From assembly GCF_015319355.1 (NCBI RefSeq), contig NZ_JADILU010000003.1, positions 434,001 to 498,000 of the forward strand: 64,000 bases of DNA, in the 5' to 3' direction. The position numbers and the translations under genes are program-made. Each line of letters begins with the position of its first letter. Position 1 is the first letter of the stretch. Shown piece by piece: positions 1-9,717 of the stretch. The stretch comes from Psychroserpens luteus (lineage in GTDB: Bacteria > Bacteroidota > Bacteroidia > Flavobacteriales > Flavobacteriaceae). Below the pieces are notes generated by a model. That model worked only from the letters and a program-made list of their open reading frames with translations, searched no databases and was not told the origin of the DNA.

Positions 1-2
1 TA

Positions 3-1277
3 CAGCGTGCCTCAAAACTGGTGCAAACAGGAGCAAAAGTAGGTGTAAATTACCTGAAATATTATGGTGATAAAATGATTAATTCTGAAGCTGACGCTAA
101 AGAACGCTTAAACGAATCTAATGCCACAGATATTTATGATAGCTTAAAAGATTTAAAAGGAAGCGCTTTAAAACTAGCGCAAATGTTAAGCATGGAGAAA
201 AATATTTTACCTCAGGCTTATGTAGAAAAATTTTCATTGTCTCAATTTTCTGTTCCACCATTATCTGCACCTTTGGTAATGAAAACTTTTAAAAAATCGT
301 TTGGTAAATTCCCAAATGAAATTTTTGATGAGTTTAATCCAGAAGCTATAAATGCAGCAAGTATTGGTCAAGTACATAAAGCAGTAAAAGGCGAAAAAAC
401 ATTAGCGGTTAAAATTCAATATCCAGGAGTAGCAAACAGTATTTTGTCAGATTTGGCAATGGTAAAACCTATTGCTATGAAAATGTTCAACATAAAGGGA
501 GAACATTCTGATGTGTATTTTAAGGAAGTAGAAGGGAAGCTGCTAGAAGAAACCAATTATTTGCTGGAGATTGAACAAAGCAAAGAAGTTGTTGCTGCTT
601 GTTCACATATTCCTAATATGATTTTCCCGATGTATTATGAAGCGTTTTCCTCTCAACAAATCATTACAATGGATTGGATGGATGGGATTCATCTTTCAGA
701 ATTTGCAAAAATAAACACCAATCAAGACATCGCAAAGACGTTAGGTCAAGCGCTTTGGGATTTCTATTTATATCAAATGCATACGCTTAAAAAAGTACAT
801 GCAGATCCTCATCCTGGGAATTTTTTAGTTTCTGAAAAAGGACAACTAATAGCCATAGATTTTGGGTGTATGAAGATCATTCCTAAGGATTTTTATGTTC
901 CTTATTTTGAATTATTTGATAAAGATGTTTTAGATAATTCTGAAACATTTCACAATAAATTATTAGAACTGGAAATCTTACGAGAAGACGATTCCGAAGA
1001 AGAAATCATTTTCTTTACCAATATGTTTCATGATGTGTTGAGCTTTTTTACACAACCTTTTCGTGAAGAAACTTTCAATTTTTCAGATCCAGATTTCTTT
1101 GAAGAAATTGCTGCTATTGGAGAGAAGTATTTTAAAGGTACTCGATCTAATAAAATGAATGCTAATAGAGGTTCTCGTCATTTTATATACATGAATAGAA
1201 CGTTTTTTGGTTTGTTTAATTTAATGTTCGATTTAAAAGCAGAAAACATCATTATTAATAACTATAAAAGTTTCTAA
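3..1277 (+). CDS. ABC1/UbiB-family protein kinase-like protein (5' truncated)
   Basis: The reading frame is open from the window edge: codons before the GTG at 21 read QRASKL and continue into the family-like text QTGAKVGVNYLKYYGDK. The true start is therefore upstream of the window and the GTG is internal. ABC1 hallmarks are present: a KLAQML segment (variant of the family KxGQ motif), an alanine-rich AASIGQVHKA loop followed by LAVKIQYPG, the catalytic HADPHPGNF and metal-binding IDFGCMK. Members of this family are atypical kinases/ATPases linked to ubiquinone or other isoprenoid lipids in many bacteria. Flavobacteria make menaquinone, so the role here is unclear. It lies 197 bp upstream of the acyltransferase genes on the same strand, which suggests a lipid-related function. 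The family call is firm; the function is not. Confidence 0.85.
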   Translation, partial: QRASKLVQTGAKVGVNYLKYYGDKMINSEADAKERLNESNATDIYDSLKDLKGSALKLAQMLSMEKNILPQAYVEKFSLSQFSVPPLSAPLVMKTFKKSFGKFPNEIFDEFNPEAINAASIGQVHKAVKGEKTLAVKIQYPGVANSILSDLAMVKPIAMKMFNIKGEHSDVYFKEVEGKLLEETNYLLEIEQSKEVVAACSHIPNMIFPMYYEAFSSQQIITMDWMDGIHLSEFAKINTNQDIAKTLGQALWDFYLYQMHTLKKVHADPHPGNFLVSEKGQLIAIDFGCMKIIPKDFYVPYFELFDKDVLDNSETFHNKLLELEILREDDSEEEIIFFTNMFHDVLSFFTQPFREETFNFSDPDFFEEIAAIGEKYFKGTRSNKMNANRGSRHFIYMNRTFFGLFNLMFDLKAENIIINNYKSF

Positions 1278-1474
1278 AACGTCTATTGTAATTAGTTTCA
1301 TCTTCACAAATAAATAAAGTATTATGCGTGCATAGTATTTTGTAGAAATAATGTATATTGTAAAAATCACAACTAATTTGTGATTCATTTTGATAAAAGC
1401 ATTAAATTTTCTCATTAAATTTATAAGATTGATAATTTTCCGAAAAGAACAGTGTAAGATATAAGTAGATAATA

Positions 1475-3316
1475 ATGGCAAAAAAAATAGATTTGAAGGA
1501 CATTGTGCAAGACGCATTTGATGCTTCAATTCAACAAATATCGGGTTCTGATGCTGCGTTCTTGTATGCAGAATCGCCTACAAGTCCGATGCATGTTGCG
1601 ACTTTGAATATTGTTGAAGGCTCCTTGAAATATGATGATTTTAAAGCAATTGTAGCATCTAAATTGCATTTGATTCCAAAATTTAGGCAACGATTATTAA
1701 ATGTACCAATGAATTTGGATTATCCATATTGGGTTGATGACCCTAATTTTGATTTGGATTTACATTTAAATCGTATCAAATTACCAGACCCATCCAATTG
1801 GAGAACTTTACGAGATTTAACTTCAAAATTATTTAGTGCGCCTTTAGATTTGAGACGACCTCTATGGTCTGTTCATTTTATTGAGGGGATAGACGAAATT
1901 GCCCAAGTGCCAAAAGGTTCTGTTGCTATTGTAACGAAAGTGCATCATGTGATGATTGATGGTAGCTCTGGAGTTGGTCTCCTAGGTGTTTTGTACGATA
2001 GCGATGAAAGCGGAAAAGATAAAAAGCGTTCAAAACCAAAGCCATTTAATCCAGAACCTTTACCAGACGAACTCAGTCTATTATTAAAAAGTGGTTATGG
2101 GTTTTTAAAGAATCCATTTAAAATACCTAGAACTGTTGGAGAAACTGTGTTCAACTTTGTAAAAAGTAAAGCAGCCAGCAAACTAAGCATTCAAAAGGAA
2201 TTTAGTTCAACAAAATTCCCAGTACCAATTACAATTTTTAATGGCTCAATTTCGGCAAAAAGAACTTGGGGAACTGCAATTTTATCGTTTGAGCGTATTA
2301 ATTTACTTAGAAAAACGATGGGTGGAAGTATTAACGACATGATCCTTGCCATTTGTGCTGGTGCGATTCGTCGTTATTTAGCTGAAAATGAAAAACTCCC
2401 ATTGCATCCATTAGTTGCAAATGTGCCCATTTCAATACGAAATGAAAATAGTAAAGAAATGAACAATCAAATTGCTAATATGATGATTCAATTAGCAACC
2501 CATATTGACGATCCTTTAGAGCGTTTAGAATATATCCAAGAACAAACGATGTTAGGAAAATCTAGACACAATACAATGGGAGCAAAAACCTTAGCTAAAA
2601 TGGCAGATGTTGTGCCTTTTGGTTTGGCAAATTTAGCTGCAGGATTGTATAGTAAATACAATATTAAAGATTTACATAGACCACCTTTTAATGTCACAAT
2701 TACTAATGTGCCTGGTCCAAGAGGATTATTATATTTAAATGGACATAAAGTGGTTTCAATTTTTGGATTAACACCAGTTGTAGACGGATTTGGTTTAATA
2801 ATAGCTGCTTTTAGCTATAATGGTCAGGTGAGTATTACAACGACTTCAGATGCTAAAACAATGCCAGATGCAGATGTGTTTTCGAGATATATTAGAGAAT
2901 CTGCAAATGAATTAGAAGATCTAATCAAAAATTTAGGAAAAAGCAAATCATCAAGTAAAGCTGCAACAAAAGTAAAAAGTAAAAGCGCACCATTTTTCAC
3001 AGCATTAAAAAGATATTTAAAGACCAATCAAAAAGATCTTAAAACATATAAAGGTATTTATCAAATTGAAGTAGGTCTTGGAGATACAACAAATGGTTGG
3101 GAAATAGATCTTACAAAAGATCAAGCAACAGTTAAGAAAAAGAAAAACGTTGACGCAAAATTATTGGTAGAAATAGAAGATGAAAACCTATTTGCATTAT
3201 ACAAAGGAAAACTACTTTTAGAAGAACTGAAAATTCAAGGACGAATAAAAATAACAGGAACTGCAGCAAGTAAAGCAAAATTTATAAAGCTACTTATAGC
3301 ATTTTTAGAACGATAA
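1475..3316 (+). CDS. Wax ester synthase/diacylglycerol acyltransferase (WS/DGAT) with C-terminal SCP2-like domain
   Basis: A 613-residue bifunctional acyltransferase expected to move an acyl group from acyl-CoA to diacylglycerol or a fatty alcohol, giving triacylglycerol or wax ester. The catalytic HHxxxDG motif is HHVMIDG at residues 157-163. The N-terminal part (DAAFLYAESPTSPMHVATL) and the later NVPGPRGLLYLNGHKV block are typical of the family. The usual length is about 450-500 residues. The extra C-terminal stretch (about 525-612, preceded by a Ser/Lys-rich linker near 495-510) resembles an SCP2 sterol-carrier fold (YKGIYQIEVG, then LEELKIQGRIKITG). The downstream lipase follows after 3 bp, so they are probably co-transcribed. 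The family is certain; the SCP2 assignment rests on pattern only. Confidence 0.92.
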   Translation: MAKKIDLKDIVQDAFDASIQQISGSDAAFLYAESPTSPMHVATLNIVEGSLKYDDFKAIVASKLHLIPKFRQRLLNVPMNLDYPYWVDDPNFDLDLHLNRIKLPDPSNWRTLRDLTSKLFSAPLDLRRPLWSVHFIEGIDEIAQVPKGSVAIVTKVHHVMIDGSSGVGLLGVLYDSDESGKDKKRSKPKPFNPEPLPDELSLLLKSGYGFLKNPFKIPRTVGETVFNFVKSKAASKLSIQKEFSSTKFPVPITIFNGSISAKRTWGTAILSFERINLLRKTMGGSINDMILAICAGAIRRYLAENEKLPLHPLVANVPISIRNENSKEMNNQIANMMIQLATHIDDPLERLEYIQEQTMLGKSRHNTMGAKTLAKMADVVPFGLANLAAGLYSKYNIKDLHRPPFNVTITNVPGPRGLLYLNGHKVVSIFGLTPVVDGFGLIIAAFSYNGQVSITTTSDAKTMPDADVFSRYIRESANELEDLIKNLGKSKSSSKAATKVKSKSAPFFTALKRYLKTNQKDLKTYKGIYQIEVGLGDTTNGWEIDLTKDQATVKKKKNVDAKLLVEIEDENLFALYKGKLLLEELKIQGRIKITGTAASKAKFIKLLIAFLER

Positions 3317-3319
3317 TCA

Positions 3320-4255
3320 ATGCATTATAAAACAGATATATTAACATCAAAAGATGGTGAATCCTTTTGTTATTACAAATGGTTAGCCAACTCAAAAGTA
3401 CCTTTTAAAGGTGTTGTACAGATTGCTCATGGATTAGGTGAACACGCAGGACGATATGATCACATGGCACACCTTTTACAAGATGAAGGTTACGAGGTTT
3501 ATGCTAACGACCATCGAGCACATGGCAAAACTGCAGAAATGAAACGTTTATTCGGCTTTTATAATGGCAATGAGTATTTTGAAGATTGCGTAGAAGATAT
3601 GCACACGCTATCAGAGCTTATGAAGTTTGAGCATCCTAAATCTAAATTCATATTATTTGGACACAGTATGGGATCGCTTTTAAGTAGAAAATATGTTATA
3701 AAGTATGGAGCAGAATTAGATGCTTTGATTTTATCAGGTACAGCAGGTTTTATAAAAGGCTTGGGGAATATTGGACTCGTAACAGCAACAGCAGTAACAA
3801 CAGTTAGAGGAAGAGCACGCCAAAATGAATTTTTGAAATCTTTCTTTTTTGGAGAATTCAATAAAAAATTTAAACCCAATAGAACAAAATTAGATTGGAT
3901 TAGTAGTGATGAAAAACAAGTTGATTTATTTGCTGAAGATCCTTACCGTATCGAAGATTTTTCGTTAGGTGTGTTTTTAGATATAATCAAGAATTCTAAA
4001 AAATTGAATAAACCTGAAGCATTTAATGCCACACCAAAAGATTTGCCTATACTAATGTTCTCTGGTGATAAAGATCCAGTTGGCGAAATGGGTAAAGGTG
4101 TAAAACGTGTTGCAAAACAATATGAAAAAAGAGGAATCAATGATTTTACTTTTAATTTATATGAAGGAGGAAGACATGAAATGTTAAACGAAACCAATGC
4201 AGAATCTGTAAAACAAGAGGTTATAAGTTGGTTAAATGCACACATGCAAGATTAA
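3320..4255 (+). CDS. Alpha/beta hydrolase, monoacylglycerol lipase-like
   Basis: A 311-residue soluble serine hydrolase of the lysophospholipase/monoacylglycerol lipase group. It has the oxyanion-hole text HGLGEHAGRYDHMA, the nucleophile elbow GHSMGS with Ser116, the acid region MFSGDKDPVG and the late histidine in GGRHEMLNE. No signal peptide is seen, so it should act in the cytoplasm. It begins 3 bp after the WS/DGAT stop and ends 9 bp before the next hydrolase, within the lipid operon. The plausible role is hydrolysis of mono- or diacylglycerol (lipid mobilisation or acyl recycling). The substrate is inferred from family and context only. Confidence 0.88.
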   Translation: MHYKTDILTSKDGESFCYYKWLANSKVPFKGVVQIAHGLGEHAGRYDHMAHLLQDEGYEVYANDHRAHGKTAEMKRLFGFYNGNEYFEDCVEDMHTLSELMKFEHPKSKFILFGHSMGSLLSRKYVIKYGAELDALILSGTAGFIKGLGNIGLVTATAVTTVRGRARQNEFLKSFFFGEFNKKFKPNRTKLDWISSDEKQVDLFAEDPYRIEDFSLGVFLDIIKNSKKLNKPEAFNATPKDLPILMFSGDKDPVGEMGKGVKRVAKQYEKRGINDFTFNLYEGGRHEMLNETNAESVKQEVISWLNAHMQD

Positions 4256-4264
4256 AAAATTACA

Positions 4265-5446
4265 ATGGAAGAAAACCAAATTTTATATCGAATTTTCTCG
4301 CGCTTAGCAGTTGCTTTAGGGACTTTAAATGGCTTGTCATTGAAAGACGCTAAAAAACTAGTAAGTAAACAAATTAAGAAGCATCCATTTAAAGAAGAAA
4401 TTAAAACGCTCATTGATGTAATTATAACTGATGAACATGAAAATATTGAACAATTATTAGATGAAACTATTTTAGTTTGCGAAGAACTAGGTTCTAACAG
4501 GAATTATATCACCTTAGAAGCCATTTTAGAGCAAATAGCGACATCAATCTCTAAAGGTCATGATCAAGAGGAATATAAATACACCAATGCTATCGTTGAG
4601 CGATTTAAAAAAGAGATTACGCTTATTAATAAAAAAATTCCGCAGCCACCAGTATTTAATATGGTTATGGAAACCCGATCTCTATTAGAATGGTCTTCGA
4701 TTTATTGTATTTATCCATTGATACCAAAACGTATTAAAGGTAACGGTAAACCAGTGTTGTTGATTCCGCCATATTTAGGAGATGATTCTTCGACATCATT
4801 TGTTCGAAAATACTTAAAGTCTTTAGGTTTTTCAACTTATAAATGGGACTTAGGATTTAATATGGTAAAAGCGCATTATATTCCAAGATTAGAAGAAAAA
4901 CTACATGATATTTATCAAGAACATAATGAAAAAGTAAGTATTGTAGGTTGGAGTGGTGGAGGCATTTTTGCTAAAATCATGGCAAACAGACATCCAGATC
5001 AGGTAGAACAAATTTTAACTATAGGCTCACCAATTTGGGGAGTTATGGATATGAAAACACCAGTATATGGTTTGATGGAGTTTTTTAGAGGGAAATCATT
5101 AAAAGAACGTAATGAACGATTTTTAGCAGAGTTAGAACCCATCCCAAAAGTTCCTGTAACTTGTATTTATACCAAAACAGATGGTTTAGTACCTTGGAAA
5201 CATTGCATTGAAGCAAATACCTTTAGAAAAGATATAAAAAATATTGAAGTATTTGGAAGCCATTCTGGAATGGGAGCCAATGCAAGCGTGTTATTAGTTA
5301 CAGCTAATATGTTAAGTGCAAATATACAAGGCAAAAAAATTAGAGATGTTGGTTCAAATATTGAACGTTATTTATATCCTAATTTTTGGAAAAAAGCAAG
5401 AAAAGTATTCAAATCAAAAAAGCCAATTGCGCAAGTCGTAAAATAA
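4265..5446 (+). CDS. Alpha/beta hydrolase, polyhydroxyalkanoate synthase/lipase-like fold
   Basis: A 393-residue protein with an N-terminal helical region of about 150 residues and an alpha/beta-hydrolase core. The core has the strand VLLIPPYLGDD, the nucleophile elbow GWSGGG with Ser230, IGSPIWG, the acid-containing TKTDGLVPW and a late histidine in GSHSGMG. The IGSPIWG and TDGLVPW segments are shared with triacylglycerol lipases and PHA-synthase-like hydrolases. It lacks a signal peptide. It is embedded between the monoacylglycerol-lipase-like gene and the acyltransferase fusion (6 bp gap), so a role in acyl-lipid turnover is inferred. The exact reaction cannot be read from the sequence. 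Confidence 0.78.
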   Translation: MEENQILYRIFSRLAVALGTLNGLSLKDAKKLVSKQIKKHPFKEEIKTLIDVIITDEHENIEQLLDETILVCEELGSNRNYITLEAILEQIATSISKGHDQEEYKYTNAIVERFKKEITLINKKIPQPPVFNMVMETRSLLEWSSIYCIYPLIPKRIKGNGKPVLLIPPYLGDDSSTSFVRKYLKSLGFSTYKWDLGFNMVKAHYIPRLEEKLHDIYQEHNEKVSIVGWSGGGIFAKIMANRHPDQVEQILTIGSPIWGVMDMKTPVYGLMEFFRGKSLKERNERFLAELEPIPKVPVTCIYTKTDGLVPWKHCIEANTFRKDIKNIEVFGSHSGMGANASVLLVTANMLSANIQGKKIRDVGSNIERYLYPNFWKKARKVFKSKKPIAQVVK

Positions 5447-5452
5447 TAAGCT

Positions 5453-8400
5453 ATGGATCATATTATTGAGCATCATAAATTTCAGGAAGCTTTAAAACAG
5501 ATTGCAATTGAGCAAGACATGGATCTTGACGATGTGAAAAAACAAGGTGCAAAATGTATTAAGGAGTTGTATGCTCAGCAGCATCCTATGGCAAAATTAA
5601 TATCTGTTAAAGGTTTTGATTATATATTATCAAGAGCTTATAATGATAGAATTGATGTTGATCCAAAAGGGATAAAAAAACTCATGAAATTGATGCAGAG
5701 AAACTCTGTAGCCTTTATCATGACTCATAAAACCTATTTAGATACTTTGGTGCTAATTTCAACTTTAGCACGCTATGGTATGCCAATTCCATATTCTTTT
5801 GGAGGAAGTAATTTGGCATTTCCAGGTTTAAAACAACTAGGAAATAATGCAGGTTTAATTTTTATACGTCGTAGTTTCAAAGATGATTTAATTTATAAAG
5901 CAGCTTTACGTCACTACATTTCTACCATTATAGATAAAGGCGATCATTTAACTTGGAATATTGAAGGTACACGTTCTAGAACAGGTAAAATTATTTATCC
6001 TAAAATGGGTATTTTAAAATATATTAAAGAAGGTGAATTACAGAGTACAAGACCAATAAAATATGTACCTGTTTCTATTGTTTATGATTTAATTCCTGAT
6101 GTCAAAGAAATGACAGAGGAAGGTAAAGGACAAGCAAAAAAGTCTGAAAACGTAAAAGAGGCAGTCAATTACATTAAAAAATTAGGAAACGATTATGGTC
6201 GTGCAGCTATTCGTTTTGGCGATCCTGTTGAAATAGATGAAGACCAGCACGCTATCATTCCAGATATGGAAGAAGATAGTTATGCAGATAAAAACACCTT
6301 ACCACGTTTTGCGTTTGAACTCATTCATAAAACGAATGCTATTACACCTGTAACAACTGTATCCTTGGTGTGTCATACGTTATTAAATGATTTTGCTTTA
6401 ACTAAAAAAGAAATCGAATTTAAGGTCAACCGACTCATGACTTACATTGGTCAAAAGCAAGAAGATGTTCTAATTGATCGCGGGAATAAAATCGGTGTTA
6501 CCATTCAAAAAGCCTTAAATTTATTAAAAGGAGCAAGAATCGTCCAAAAAAGTAGAGCAGGACAACGTGCACAATATAGTTTGGTTTCTTCGGAATATTT
6601 ACCAGCCACGTATTATGCTAATATGGCGTCAGGTCATTTGTATCATCAAGCATTTATTGAAATGGCTTTGGTGAGTATAAAAGACGATACATCAGCCAAT
6701 AGAATTACTAATTTCTGGGAAGAAATTATGAGACTTCGTAATCTATTCAAGTTCGAATTTTTCTATACTAATAAACCAAAATTCAGTAGTGAAATTGAAG
6801 CAGAATTATTACGATTTGATAAAAATTGGAGATCCATCATTGCAGATCCAAAAGGAGACATTTCAGTATTGTTTAAAAAACAAGAATTATTTGTTTCTAG
6901 AGCTATTTTATTGTCTTATTTAGAAGCCTATAAAGTGGTTTGTCACACCTTAAATAGTTGGGATCCTGACGATGAATTTAATGACGATGAATTTATAGAA
7001 TTAGCCATGTTCAAAGGAAATGAATTGCATTGGCAATCTAAAATAACACGTTTAGATAGTGTTTCTAAACCCTTTTTAGTTAATGCGCTTCGTTTTGCTA
7101 AAAACGCGAATTTAATTCCAGTTGAAAGAACGATAGATTATGACGGTTTAGAACATTGGAAAAATCAATTAGAGGATTTATCAGAACGTTTATTTTATCT
7201 AAAACAAATTGAAACCATTCTAGATAAAAAAGGATTAAAAGAACAGCCAGCAGAAGAGCGTGTTGTTCCAGATTCAGGAATTGATGAAGTCCATCATGAA
7301 GTTGCCATAGAAGAAGGACCACATATCACAGCATTTTTTGATATGGACAAAACGTTAATAAATGATTTTTCAGCTAAAAAATTCATGACGACACGTTTGT
7401 TTAGCGGGAAAACGACAGCAAAAGAATATCTAACGCAATTTGCAACAGCCTTAATCTTTGCTTCAGGAAATAGAGATTTTGAAGTATTGACAAAAATTGC
7501 AGCACTTGGAGTAAAAGGCATTGACGAATCTGCTTTTACTGAATTAGGTGTACACGTTTTTGAAGAGTATTTGGAAGAAACCATTTATCAAGAATCTCGC
7601 GACTTAATCGAGAAGCATTTAGCGAAAGGACATAAAGTCGTCATCATTTCTGCAGCAACAACATATCAAATAGAACCTATCGCTAAAGCATTAGGAATTA
7701 AAGAGATCTATGCAACCGAAATGGAATTGCGCAATGGTAAGTTTACAGGTCGCGTTTCTGAGATGTGTTGGGGAGAAGGTAAAGCAAGAGCAGCACGAAA
7801 ATTTGCTAAAAAGAATAAAACAGACTTATCAAAAAGTTATTTCTATACAGATAGTATTGAAGATTTACCATTATTAAAACTTGTTGGAAATCCTGTGGCT
7901 ACTAATCCAGATCAAAAGTTATCACAAATGGCTTTTGAAAACAATTGGCCTATTTTAAGATTTGAAGAACCTGTTGAAAAACCTATTGTTAATGGTTTTA
8001 GAACAGGATTAGCAGCAGCAAGTATTTATCCTTCCGCAGTAAAAGGAATTATAAAAGGAGCATTCACCATGTCTCGACAAGAGGCAGCAAATACGACATT
8101 TTCTAGTATTGGAGATTTAGGTTCTAAAATGGCAGGACTTGATATTGCTGTAAAAGGAAGACATAATTTAGAAGAAATAAGACCAGCTGTGTTTTGTTTT
8201 AATCATCAAAGTGCTGCAGATTTCTTTATTGTAATGAAATTAATAAGACATGATTTTACAGGAGTAGCAAAAAAAGAATTAGAACGTACACCAGTTGGAC
8301 CAATCTTTAAAGCTCTAGGAGCCATTTTTGTAGATCGTGCAAATAAAGAAAAAGCTATTGAGGCAATGAAACCTGCAGTAGAAGCTTTAAAAAGTGGAGT

Positions 8401-8683
8401 TTCTGTAGCAATTGCACCAGAAGGTACTCGAAGCGGAAGCAAAACTTTAGGGACATTTAAAAAAGGTGCTTTTCATTTAGCGATGCAAGCTGGAGTCCCA
8501 ATAATACCAATTGTGATTAAAAATGCTTACATGGCAATGCCAAAAGGTTCTAGTATGTTCAAACCAACACATATAGAAGTTGTTGTTTTAGAACCGGTTG
8601 ATACATCACTTTGGAAATTAAAAAATCTCAATAAACATATTGAAGACGTTCGGAATTTATATCTTAACGAATTAGAAAATTAA
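5453..8683 (+). CDS. Three-domain fusion: PlsB-like glycerol-3-phosphate acyltransferase, HAD phosphatase-like, PlsC-like acyltransferase
   Basis: A 1076-residue protein with three catalytic modules. Module 1 (about 60-600) has the acyltransferase HX4D box HKTYLD (His92, Asp97) and EGTRSRTGK, as in PlsB. Module 2 (about 625-850) is a HAD-IB, SerB-like domain with nucleophile motif DMDKT (Asp630, Asp632) and FYTDSIEDLPLL as the late acidic motif. Module 3 (about 885-1076) has a second HX4D box, NHQSAAD (His918, Asp923), and PEGTRSGS near 989, as in PlsC. Module order matches glycerol-3-phosphate to lysophosphatidate to phosphatidate. HAD-PlsC fusions are known in actinobacteria; a PlsB head on the same chain is unusual to my knowledge. 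The HAD substrate is unknown; phosphatidate or lysophosphatidate dephosphorylation would be speculation. It lies 32 bp upstream of gpsA. Confidence 0.88.
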   Translation: MDHIIEHHKFQEALKQIAIEQDMDLDDVKKQGAKCIKELYAQQHPMAKLISVKGFDYILSRAYNDRIDVDPKGIKKLMKLMQRNSVAFIMTHKTYLDTLVLISTLARYGMPIPYSFGGSNLAFPGLKQLGNNAGLIFIRRSFKDDLIYKAALRHYISTIIDKGDHLTWNIEGTRSRTGKIIYPKMGILKYIKEGELQSTRPIKYVPVSIVYDLIPDVKEMTEEGKGQAKKSENVKEAVNYIKKLGNDYGRAAIRFGDPVEIDEDQHAIIPDMEEDSYADKNTLPRFAFELIHKTNAITPVTTVSLVCHTLLNDFALTKKEIEFKVNRLMTYIGQKQEDVLIDRGNKIGVTIQKALNLLKGARIVQKSRAGQRAQYSLVSSEYLPATYYANMASGHLYHQAFIEMALVSIKDDTSANRITNFWEEIMRLRNLFKFEFFYTNKPKFSSEIEAELLRFDKNWRSIIADPKGDISVLFKKQELFVSRAILLSYLEAYKVVCHTLNSWDPDDEFNDDEFIELAMFKGNELHWQSKITRLDSVSKPFLVNALRFAKNANLIPVERTIDYDGLEHWKNQLEDLSERLFYLKQIETILDKKGLKEQPAEERVVPDSGIDEVHHEVAIEEGPHITAFFDMDKTLINDFSAKKFMTTRLFSGKTTAKEYLTQFATALIFASGNRDFEVLTKIAALGVKGIDESAFTELGVHVFEEYLEETIYQESRDLIEKHLAKGHKVVIISAATTYQIEPIAKALGIKEIYATEMELRNGKFTGRVSEMCWGEGKARAARKFAKKNKTDLSKSYFYTDSIEDLPLLKLVGNPVATNPDQKLSQMAFENNWPILRFEEPVEKPIVNGFRTGLAAASIYPSAVKGIIKGAFTMSRQEAANTTFSSIGDLGSKMAGLDIAVKGRHNLEEIRPAVFCFNHQSAADFFIVMKLIRHDFTGVAKKELERTPVGPIFKALGAIFVDRANKEKAIEAMKPAVEALKSGVSVAIAPEGTRSGSKTLGTFKKGAFHLAMQAGVPIIPIVIKNAYMAMPKGSSMFKPTHIEVVVLEPVDTSLWKLKNLNKHIEDVRNLYLNELEN

Positions 8684-8715
8684 CACAACAGGTTTGATTA
8701 TTAAATATTTAACTT

Positions 8716-9717
8716 ATGAAACTAAACGTTGGAATATTAGGTGGAGGATCTTGGGGAACAACTGTAGCATCCTTAACTGCAAAAAACAATGACACCATTT
8801 TATGGGCAAGAAATAAAAAAACTGTTCAAGAAATAAATGAAGAGCATAGAAATTCTAAATATCTACCTGGAGCAGAATTAAATAAGAATTTAAAAGCTTC
8901 AACATCTATTGAAGACACAGTTAAAAATGCAGATGTGATTGTTATGGGAATTCCTTCTCAACATTTTAGAGAAGTATTAAGAGCAGCAAAGCCACATATT
9001 AGACCTTGGGTTCCTATTGTGAGCTTGTCCAAAGGTTTAGAATTGACGACTAAAATGCGCATGACGCAAATAATCGAAGAAGAACTTCCTGGTCATCCAA
9101 CAGGTGTTTTAACAGGTCCAAATTTAGCTAAAGAAATTCATTCTGGTCAAGCTGCAGCAGCTGTAATTGCTATGGTAGATAAAACCATTGCCAAAGAGTT
9201 GCAACAAGTATTTAGCACAGGTTTATTTAGAGTGTATACCAATAATGATGTGATTGGTTGTGAACTTGGAGGCGCTTTAAAAAATATTATGGCAATTGCT
9301 ACAGGAATGGGTGATGGAGCAAATGCAGGAGACAACACTAGAGCAGCATTAATAACCAGAGGCTTATCTGAATTAACCAGATTAGGTACAGCAATGGGTG
9401 GACGACGTAGAACGTTTTCTGGACTTGCAGGTATGGGAGATTTAGTAGCAACATGCTCAAGTTCTAAAAGTAGAAATCATCATGTGGGATTTGAAATAGG
9501 ACGCGGTAAAAGTTTAGAGCAGATTATTGAAGAAATGGATGAAGTTGCAGAAGGCGTAAAAACAGCCAAAGTAGTCATGGAATTGGCTAAAGATTATAAG
9601 GTAGACATGCCAATTTCTAGAGAGGTCTATAAAGTATTGTATGAAGGTAATACTGTTAATGATGCTTTTAGAGGTTTGCTCAAAATTGAAAGTGGATCAG
9701 AGAAAGAACCTGGATAG
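8716..9717 (+). CDS. gpsA: NAD(P)-dependent glycerol-3-phosphate dehydrogenase
   Basis: A 333-residue GpsA of standard length, reducing dihydroxyacetone phosphate to sn-glycerol-3-phosphate. The N-terminal Rossmann motif GILGGGSWGTT, the mid-protein block VLTGPNLAKEI, the CELGGALKNIMAIATG segment and FSGLAGMGDLVATCSS are all diagnostic. It is the last gene of the lipid cluster, and its product is the acyl acceptor of the PlsB-like module encoded just upstream. That pairing argues that the operon supplies its own glycerol backbone. After the stop there is a long imperfect inverted repeat (ATTTCAAT at 9719-9726 and ATTGAAAT at 9758-9765) but no T-run, so a terminator is not clear. Confidence 0.96.
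   Translation: MKLNVGILGGGSWGTTVASLTAKNNDTILWARNKKTVQEINEEHRNSKYLPGAELNKNLKASTSIEDTVKNADVIVMGIPSQHFREVLRAAKPHIRPWVPIVSLSKGLELTTKMRMTQIIEEELPGHPTGVLTGPNLAKEIHSGQAAAAVIAMVDKTIAKELQQVFSTGLFRVYTNNDVIGCELGGALKNIMAIATGMGDGANAGDNTRAALITRGLSELTRLGTAMGGRRRTFSGLAGMGDLVATCSSSKSRNHHVGFEIGRGKSLEQIIEEMDEVAEGVKTAKVVMELAKDYKVDMPISREVYKVLYEGNTVNDAFRGLLKIESGSEKEPG

Noticed and set aside
21-1277. GTG at 21 as the start of the ABC1 kinase gene
   Set aside because: The frame stays open to the window edge and the upstream codons (QRASKL) fit the family, so the gene is truncated by the window, not started here.
1233-1529. 98-codon minus-strand ORF across the gap before the WS/DGAT gene
   Set aside because: Overlaps both flanking genes, begins inside the acyltransferase coding region and has the composition of translated AT-rich noncoding sequence.
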